Shown here: positions 57,729 through 64,000 of the stretch, one piece after another
Layout of the letters: each line of letters starts with the position of its first letter
Position numbering within the stretch: the first letter of the stretch is position 1
DNA from: Cristatella mucedo
Lineage: Eukaryota > Bryozoa > Phylactolaemata > Cristatellidae
Length of the DNA stretch: 64,000 nt
Assembly: GCA_009760855.2 (NCBI GenBank)
Contig: WPIO01000013.1
Location: 3,682,501-3,746,500 of the forward strand
Reading direction: 5' to 3'
The notes under the pieces: generated by a model
Told to the model about the DNA's origin: nothing
What the model saw: only the letters and a program-made list of their open reading frames with translations
Database searches by the model: none
Made by a program: the position numbers and the translations under genes

Positions 57729-58171
57729 TTAGTTCTGCATTTCCCTCGCTTCTAGCGCCATCGTCAGACGTTACCAGGACCGTGGCGGCGAATTTAGCAA
57801 GCAGGACAGGGACATTCACTCCCGTCGCAGGCAACTGGTCTGAAAGCGCCTTCACCCGATTTTTAGGAAATCCATGACGTGGCGAGATCTCGCGAACTTT
57901 CCCCACTTCCCTCGGTTATCCGAAGCTGCGAAAACAAGCTGTCGGTGCAGGAAGAGCCTGATTGGTCGGGCTTGTCGTAGCGCGCGTCTTTGATTCTAGC
58001 TTTTTCCAAGAATCATAAGAGCGAGACACGCTGTGGCCAAGCCAGATCTCTCACCAATTCCGCGTCGGATAGCGCCAGCTCCTCAAGCGAGGCGAGGCTT
58101 TCGACGAGCGCCCGTCTAAGCACCGCTGCGCTTTTCCGATCGCCCCAATGCCAGCCGACATCGCTCTTATA

Positions 58172-58665
58172 AGAATAATAATAATAATAATAATGCACTT
58201 GATAAAGCACCCTCAGAGAACTCAATCTTTTTCTGGGCGCTTCACATTTGCTGCAAAGGAAACACGATCGGATGGTTAGCGGTGTCATGGTCGATAAACA
58301 GCATGAATAACACGGTTAGGGGGCCATGCACAGGGTCATCATGCAAGTGTGGTTAGCGGCAGCATGCACAGTGTCAGCGCGCACAAGCACATAAAGGACG
58401 AGTCACAGGGACCCACTAAATGCTGTCATAAATAGGTGCGTTTTAAATTTCTTTTTCAATGCCAAGTCAGCGTGCGTTGACTCGTGTCAGGAGTGAGTTC
58501 CAGGCTTTTAGAGCAACCGAGCTATATGCACGGTCTCCGAAGGATTTGAGGTTCGTACGAGGTCTGGGTAAACAGCTAGACTCGGAAAAGCGGGTGGGAC
58601 TATGCTGAGCCTGGTGGTGGGGGGTAGATCTGATAGGTAGGCTGGAGTCGGAGAATTCTGAATCA
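58172..58665 (-). mobile_element. LINE-B 3' fragment inside block copy 2
   Basis: (ATT)n, stem-loop GCACCCTCAGAGAACTCAATCTTTTTCTGGGCGC, 3'UTR and C-terminal codons to ~58660. Confidence 0.88.
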
Positions 58666-58689
58666 ATCAAAACGCACAGCTTATGTCGT

Positions 58690-58782
58690 TTCGCAACAAA
58701 TGTAAAGCGCCTAGAAAGAGATTGAGTTATCTGAGGGCGCTTTATCAAGTGTGTTACTATTATTATTATTATTATTATTATA
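58690..58782 (+). mobile_element. LINE-B 3' end fragment
   Basis: AACAAATGTAAAGCGCCTAGAAAGAGATTGAGTTATCTGAGGGCGCTTTATCAAGTG + (ATT)n. Confidence 0.9.
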
Positions 58783-59090
58783 ACCAGTAGCGTGGATCGA
58801 TTAGAAAACAAAGATGTTGGTGAGCCTGAATGCAGCAGAGTGGTTAGCCGAGGGGCGTCCCAAGGGGCGTCCGCTTGCATGGCTCGCATTGTGTAGTTCA
58901 TCCTAGCCGTGGCCGAGAGTCGCCAGTCAGCGAGACCTCAGCTACGCCTATTTAGACAAGCAAGCGTCGAGGTAAACCAAACTGCGAGCGCGAGCTCCAA
59001 CCGAGCGAGCGGGCCATTCAGTGCGGCGTCAACTCCAGTGGCCCCACCGTCATCATCAATCAGCCGCTTCGAGCTGCCGCGTCATAACCA

Positions 59091-59287
59091 GGCGCCGGTG
59101 CACCGCGGGCTCGCGGCGGCGGCGGCGGCGACGGCCGCCGCCGCAGCCGCCGCGAGCCGTGCGACTCGGTGCAGACTCGGGGCATCGGGCTTCGCTTTCA
59201 GAAGCAGCGAGCTGCACCCCGTGAAGTCTCGCGAGCTTCCGTGCGCCGCCCTCGTCAGGAGCCATCGCGTGGCCGACGGAGGAGGAG
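59091..59287. other. G+C-rich spacer with GGC/GCC runs
   Basis: (GCG)n at 59115-59135 and (GCC)n just after; no gene recognised. Confidence 0.5.
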
Positions 59288-59640
59288 ACTTGCAAAACAT
59301 TTAACTTTAGCTCCTCAGTTCTGTCTCGCCTTGATTATTTTAATTACCTTTTGGCTGGGCTACCAGTAAAAGCAACTAGGCCACCGCAGCTGGTTATGAA
59401 TATGGCTGCAAGGCTAGTTTTTAAGTCCCAGAGGTGTTGTCACGTATCTCCTTTGCTGAAAGAACTAGGATAGGTGCCGGTTGATCAACGGATTCTGAGC
59501 AAAGTTCTTACACGTTCTTACGCTGACCCATACGGCCCGCTGACCCACTAGGCCCGCCACGGCTTGGTTCCTCCATACCTAGCTGAAATGATGCCACACT
59601 TTCAGCCTAGTGGGATTTCCATCAGCATTTCAGCCTAGTG
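59288..59640 (+). mobile_element. LINE-A fragment, right part, degenerate
   Basis: ACTTGCAAAACATTTAAC…TCTCGCCTTGATTATTTTAATTACC, LAGLPVKATRPPQL, ARHGLVPPYLAEM … then duplicated bases before the hairpin at 59634. Confidence 0.82.
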
Positions 59641-59659
59641 GGATTTCCATCCCACTAGG
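59601..59659. repeat. 23-bp direct repeat and 11-bp-stem hairpin
   Basis: TTCAGCCTAGTGGGATTTCC starts at 59601 and again at 59629. CCTAGTGGGAT-TTCC-ATCCCACTAGG (59634-59659) is a perfect hairpin marking the LINE-A/LINE-B junction. Confidence 0.88.
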
Positions 59660-61500
59660 GGATGGAAGCCCCTGGAATCTTGTCTATCCTGTTGACAAAG
59701 AAGCTAGAGAAGCGATCAGCTAGGTCATCACGTGGATCATCTAGGTAAAGAGCTAACCTAGCGGTTCAGGAGATGGTTGATCCTCGCCATCAGCATATTT
59801 TGAGTATGAATGTGTGTTTCAACAATGCTTTGATGGAAGCTAGACTTGGCCTTTGCTAGAATTGATTGGTACGATCTATAGTAGTCCTCACTTGCCTGTC
59901 GATACAGTCACTCCTGATCTTTTGTATGCATTTTAAGCTTGTGCTTAGTAGACCGAGCTAGTTTAATGTCTGTGGTAAACCATAGGCCGTCTGAGCAAGG
60001 GTGCACAGTGCGCTTAGGCAGAGATGCGAACTCTTAGAGAATGTCAGCTAGTGTCGTGTTGTAGCAATGATGACAGGTCTGAAGGAGGACTGAGCAGCAG
60101 AAGCTAAGTAGATATTCTCGCACGGACAGCATCGATGTCAAGGGTCTTGAGGTTTCGCGATTCCAAGATGATTCTAGACGAGGAGGTGGAGGCACACATT
60201 GCAGACTGAATGAGATCTGCATGTGGTCAGATAAGCTGGATTTGGAGATAATTGATGAGGACAAGACCAAATGCAGCTGTATGAGATAACTTGGTCGCGT
60301 GTGTGACCCTTGATGTGAGTGAGAGGCGATGCACATGCGGCACAAGAGGGAAAACGCCAGTCAGCGCTCGAAATTCAGCGTTGAAGGCGCGAGATAAGTT
60401 ATCAGAATGAATATGGAAATCGCCCATAATGAGGAAATATCAGTTTCTTGCACACAAAATTGAAATGAGATCGGAGAAATATGAGATAACGGAGAACTTG
60501 GTACCGGGTGGGCGATAGACTACTGCCACAATCGGTAGCTCGTTGTCGGGGGAAATTAAGACAATGGATTCGAAAGACTACTTCGATGGTATTGCAAACG
60601 GCTTGAAGTCGAAGTTCGAGTGTGTAATAGTTGTGACTCCGCCTCCAGTTTTGATTGATCTAGGAGTATGAAAGAAAAAAATCAGTCGGGGTTGCGCCTT
60701 TAATTCCCCAGAAGTTTATCGATTTTAGCCAAGTTTCAGTCAAGGTGAGCAGGTCGAGACCTTTTACAGAAGCAAGGTCGCTTATTACTAGGGATTTATT
60801 GCACGTTGAGCGAGGATTCCAAAGACAAGCGTTGAGTTGGGCCGTCGGAGTTATAACAAGCCTGATGACCACTAAGTTGGTTAGAGAGATTCACAGTAAC
60901 TCTTGAGGGGACGAACGCGTTGAGCGGTTCGAGACAATGCTGGGAATACCAGACGAGCGGGTACTCAGCTCGCCGCTCGCGCGACGCCAGCGTGGACGCC
61001 GCTCCCGCCAAACGAGCGGCGTCCAAGCCGGCGGCCCCGGCCCGCGCCCCGGCGGCCATCGCTGCGGCGGCGGCGGCTCCGGGGCCGCGCTTTTCCTTCG
61101 CTATTGCATAATTCACGGACCTTAGCAACAGCAATAACCTCTAGGAATGCATTTGAACCAGGATAATGAAGCGATAACAGGTGCGCGCACGGTCATAACT
61201 AATATGCCGGCTACTTGCCTCCGGCGTATCTAACGCCTCCGCCGGCGTGGGCGACCCAGCAGTCCGAAGCAATGAGCGTTTAGATGTCCATAGGCACGTC
61301 CTTAATTGCGCAAAACGGTCAAATAACAATCGGATAAGCTTTAAGCAGGTCTTAGCTGCATCGGTTTCCGTATACGATGTTTGCAAGGAGTTCGGTTTTC
61401 GGAAGAGAATTCTGCAACGGACCGGAACGCGTGTATCGCGCTCGATGTCGGGAGGCGAGAATGACTTAAATGATCGATTTAAATCTCCGATGTGTCCTAA
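59655..61500 (-). mobile_element. LINE-B 5' half: endonuclease region
   Basis: Leftward from ~61500: the 5' segment shared with 32220-32640, then ~60870 NACLWNPRSTCNKSLVISDL and LTLTETWL (endonuclease start), ~60425 MGDFHIHSDNLSRAFNAEF (GDFNxH-type motif), and ~59700 the LADRFSSFFVN linker. There are several frame breaks and a G+C-rich stretch at 60940-61090. No RT follows. Confidence 0.8.
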
Positions 61501-61504
61501 ATTA

Positions 61505-61876
61505 ATGGTTTAAATGTCTTTCGAGGGAACATGCAATCAGGGGAGGAACGAGCGACAACGGTCACTGCACCACCAACTTTTAGTGACCTTGAGGTAAGAT
61601 GGATAGAATGAAAAGAGGGTGGGAAAGGCCGGGAAATGGCTGGACAGTCACACGATTTCAGCCCGGTCTTGATCACGGCAAACAGGTCAAGGGCGTTGTC
61701 AAGAATCTTGTCACTTTAAAAGTTGCAGACGGCGTTATATTCGGCCCGATGACCGCTAAGTCGGGGTGATTGACTGCACTGCTGGAGGGAGAGCACGCCG
61801 GCGGCTCGTGCAGCCACCGAGGATCTACGCAATGAGTCTACTACTGCGGCGCACAAGTGAGGCTGTTCGTCTGTGA
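61505..61876 (-). mobile_element. LINE endonuclease-region trace
   Basis: TCACGATTTCAGCCCGGTCTTGATCACGGCAAACAGGTCAAGGGCG and CCCGATGACCGCTAAGTCGGGGTGATTGACTG parallel the LINE-B (-) segment 60700-60900 but are well diverged; a related family or an older copy. Confidence 0.5.
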
Positions 61877-61986
61877 TGGTGCAGGTACAACGGGGGTATG
61901 GTCATTTCCCTCTGGACGTGTCCTCCCGGAAATTTCCCCCGGACATTCCCCCCTGGGGTAGGACATTTCCCACCCAACCCCGCGTA

Positions 61987-62290
61987 TACGGTTTAGGGTT
62001 TTAAGGGTTTATGGTTTAGCGTTTAGGGTTTAGGGTTTTAAATAAATAAATCCTAGCTGATTAAACAGCCTCTTTTTTATAGCGACAGAAGAGCCTTTAT
62101 GGCTCTCACCACCGCTTGCAGTGGCGATAAAGAATCGCCCACCGCAGGAATCGAACCCACGACCTCGGGACCGAGGTCGTGAAAGCAACCGCCTTACCTA
62201 GTGTGCCATCACGGCTCATTTTTGGGTTTAGTGTTTAGGGCTTAGGGTTTAGTGTTTAGGGTTTTAAGGTTTAGGGTTTAGGGTTGATGG
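61987..62290. repeat. Degenerate TTTAGGG telomere-like repeats (61987-62044 and 62222-62290)
   Basis: GGTTTAGGGTTTTAAGGGTTTATGG… then, after the SINE-1, GGGTTTAGTGTTTAGGGCTTAGGG…GGTTTAGGGTTTAGGG. The SINE divides one original tract. Confidence 0.88.
62045..62220 (-). mobile_element. SINE-1, full-length reference copy
   Basis: Reverse strand order: GAGCCGTGATGGCACACTAGGTAAGGCGG head, CACGACCTCGGTCCCGAGGTCGTG dyad, GGGTTCGATTCCTGC B-box, GCCACTGCAAGCGGTGGTGAGAGCC hairpin body, AAGAGGCTGTTTAATCAGCTAGGATTTATTTATT end. Confidence 0.92.
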
Positions 62291-62353
62291 CGGGCTTCGC
62301 CTCCGCCGTCTAAATTCACCCTTGCTAGTATACCGCGCTTTAATTAGTTCGTA

Positions 62354-62599
62354 TTAGGGCGTAACGAGTTCTCTTGAGATCGAGTTATACTCAGTAGACC
62401 TCTGAGGCTCAGCGCTCATTTGCAGGAAGTGCAGCACGCCGTAGCACGCGCCCGCTTTGACGGGTACGAACACGTGCCTGGCGGCGTCGAGCGGAACCGA
62501 ACTCCCACAGGACCAAACTGTATAGCTCGCCGACGCCTCCGCCTCAACCGCCTCCGCCGCCGCTGGCTCCATTACATACCATCCGTCCAATGAATCCAT
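62354..62599 (-). CDS. Unassigned 81-codon ORF with coding-like codon bias
   Basis: It starts MDSLDGWYVMEPAAAEAVEAE and includes YTVWSCGSSVPLDAARHVFV and GACYGVLHFLQM. Third positions in its middle are strongly G/C (GAC GCC GCC AGG CAC GTG TTC) while flanks are A+T-rich, which looks more like an exon than chance. It lies inside the TIR element. No family recognised; it may be a captured host gene piece. Confidence 0.3.
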   Translation of the reverse strand: MDSLDGWYVMEPAAAEAVEAEASASYTVWSCGSSVPLDAARHVFVPVKAGACYGVLHFLQMSAEPQRSTEYNSISRELVTP

Positions 62600-62659
62600 C
62601 CTTCTAATTATACTTAGTTGATTTTATTTTAGTAGAGCGTGAACTTCATTTGATCATAT

Positions 62660-62663
<4 letters not shown>

Positions 62664-62743
<80 letters not shown>
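62664..62743. repeat. (TA)n microsatellite
   Basis: About 40 TA units followed by TGTGTGTG. Confidence 0.97.
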
Positions 62744-62751
<8 letters not shown>

Positions 62752-62919
62752 ATTCTTAGTTATACATTCATCAGCATAGGGGGGAAATGTCCTACCCCGG
62801 GGGGGGGGAAATGTCCTTGGAGAAATGTCCTAGGGTCCACCAGGGGGGAAATGTCCGGGGGTAAACGTGCAGGGGGAGAAATGTCCTACGACCACACAAC
62901 GACTGTACGCACGCACTTG

Positions 62920-63236
62920 TAGCGGCTCCTGAAACAAAAGCCTTCACCGAAGACACATGCGCACACGACAGTGCCAGCCCTAAAAGTCACGTGACGGAAC
63001 CCGGGCGAAAGTGGTGCCTCCAGGCATGACTAGCGAACGGTGGAAGCTGCACCGACGCGCGCAGGTTTCCGCCCTTGACCCTGACGTCCGCCCTTTATTG
63101 ATGCACCGACATTAGGAATTCCGTCAAAGAGACCCATTACAATTGTGGACTCCGTAGTCATCCGCATGGGACGGCTCACAGAGGGGCTCCGACTGCACCA
63201 TGCCAATGCGGCTATCAATTAAATAAGCGAATGGAA
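62920..63236. other. No gene recognised
   Basis: Nothing seen. Confidence 0.5.
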
Positions 63237-63237
63237 A

Positions 63238-63385
63238 TCTAATGATTCAACGGCCTCATTCACAGGGCGGCTGTAGAGTCTTAGCAGCGTTCACCAATAG
63301 AGCCATGTCATGTTACCGAGCTCGAACCTGCGACATCCATCTTGAAACGCGAGCACCTTAACGCTGGCCCAAGACCTAGTGCCTT
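63238..63385 (-). mobile_element. SINE-1 relic, highly diverged
   Basis: TGATTCAACGGCCTCATTCACAGGGCGGCTG … CCGAGCTCGAACCTGCGAC … AACGCGAGCACCTTAACGC. Confidence 0.65.
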
Positions 63386-63388
63386 AAT

Positions 63389-63916
63389 TAATAACAATAA
63401 TACTAATACTAATAATAATAATAATAATGCACTTGATAAAGAGAACTCAATCTCTTTCTAGGCGCTTTACATTTGCTGCAAAGGAAACACGATCGAAAGG
63501 TTAGTAATAGCATGCTCGATAAACTACAAGAATAGCATGGTTAGGGGTGACATGCGCAGGGTCATCATGCAAGTGTGGTTAGCGGCAGCATGCACAGTGT
63601 CAGCACGCATAAGCACATGAAGGACGAGTCACAGGGACCCACTCAATGCTGTGATGAATAGGTGCGTTTTTAATTTCTTTTTCAATGCCAAGTCAGCGTA
63701 CGTTGACGCATGTCAGGAGTGAGTTCCAGGCTTTTGGAGCAACCGAGCTATATGCACGATCTCCGAAGGATTTGAGGTTCGTACGAGGTATGGGTAAACA
63801 GCTCGACTCCGAAAAGCGAGTGGGACCATGCTGAGCCTGGTGGGGGAGCAGATCTGATAGGTCGGCTGGAGTCGAAGAATGAAGGGACATAAAAGTTATT
63901 GACACAACCTTGAAGT
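63389..63916 (-). mobile_element. LINE-B 3' fragment lacking one stem arm
   Basis: (ATT)n tail, then CACTTGATAAAGAGAACTCAATCTCTTTCTAGGCGCTTTAC, in which GCGCCCTC of the terminal stem is deleted; then 3'UTR and C-terminal codons (63980-63693 ORF). Interrupted at 63917 by SINE-1. Confidence 0.9.
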
Positions 63917-64000
63917 CGTGATGGCACACTAGGTAAGGCGGCTGCTTTTCACGGCCTCGGTCCCGAGGTCTCGGGATCAAATCCTGCGGTGGGCGATCCT
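63917..64000 (+). mobile_element. SINE-1, runs off the window
   Basis: GTGATGGCACACTAGGTAAGGCGGCTGC, CCTCGGTCCCGAGG dyad, B-box region and GCGGTGGGCGATCCT; nested in LINE-B. Confidence 0.9.

Larger units (their letters stand above)
57737..59090. repeat. Duplicated block, copy 2 (longer)
   Basis: Same two halves as 54286-55049 but separated by ~580 bp of LINE-B sequence (58237-58817). The block lies between two LINE-A parts whose edges overlap by ~40 similar bases (57689-57728 and 59289-59331). Confidence 0.9.
61879..62915. mobile_element. Non-autonomous TIR element with GGACATTTCCCCC ends
   Basis: The left end (TGCAGGTACAACGGGGGTATGGTCATTTCCC … CCCCCGGACATTCCCCCCTGGGGTAGGACATTTCCC, to ~61973) is the imperfect inverse of the right end (62778-62915, AGGGGGGAAATGTCCTACCCC … GGGGGAGAAATGTCCTACGACCACACAACGACTGTACGCA). 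Inside are TTTAGGG-type repeats, a SINE-1, a G+C-rich ORF and (TA)n. No transposase seen. Confidence 0.75.

Overview
The window looks like repeat-dense genomic DNA of a metazoan, most likely an aquatic or parasitic invertebrate; I cannot name the species. The reasons are two abundant CR1/L2-type LINE families with apurinic-type endonuclease and reverse transcriptase, two tRNA-derived SINE families, a SPIN-like hAT element, long GA/TG/TA microsatellites, and no host gene that I can recognise. Host sequence is roughly half G+C, with several extremely G+C-rich, CpG-dense islands (about 43.2-46.5 kb, 51.1-53.1 kb, 55.1-55.4 kb).

Region 1 (about 0.85-15.05 kb) is the most interesting. It is a sharply bounded, A+T-rich, gene-dense endogenous virus-like element, called V1 here. 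Its content is Polinton/Maverick (adintovirus-like): an rve integrase, an A32-type packaging ATPase, an adenain-like cysteine protease, a probable double-jelly-roll major capsid protein and two penton/minor-capsid-like proteins. It also carries a repeat-bearing fibre protein, a YqaJ-type exonuclease, a parvovirus-VP1-type phospholipase A2 domain protein, a zinc-ribbon protein, an HNH-AP2 homing endonuclease and membrane/coiled-coil proteins. Genes are packed with 1-4 base stop/start overlaps, in a roughly 10-kb leftward block and a short rightward block that diverge from a 42-bp TATA-rich gap. No DNA polymerase B is visible, and the right edge cuts through a fibre-like ORF, so V1 is probably truncated. 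Most genes carry frameshifts or stops. A host LINE (LINE-A) sits inside the capsid gene and a host SINE inside a coiled-coil gene, which ties V1 to this genome and dates it as older than those insertions.

Region 2 (15-64 kb) is a patchwork of nested retroelements. LINE-A ends in (ATTAC)n. LINE-B ends in a conserved stem-loop (AGCGCC...GGGCGCT) plus (ATT)n. They are inserted into each other in both directions (35.1 kb and 41.5 kb), and LINE-B is inserted into itself (48.7 kb). SINE-1 has its own tail; SINE-2 shares the LINE-B 3' stem-loop. Other features are a SPIN-like hAT copy at 17.6 kb, a copia integrase fragment at 53.5 kb, a TIR element with TTTAGGG-type repeats at 61.9-62.9 kb, two perfect long palindromes (29.2 and 53.8 kb), several minisatellites and a duplicated block (54.3 and 57.7 kb).

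All assignments are by eye from translated motifs; no database search was run. Boundaries of repeats are approximate unless a target-site duplication or nested junction is cited.
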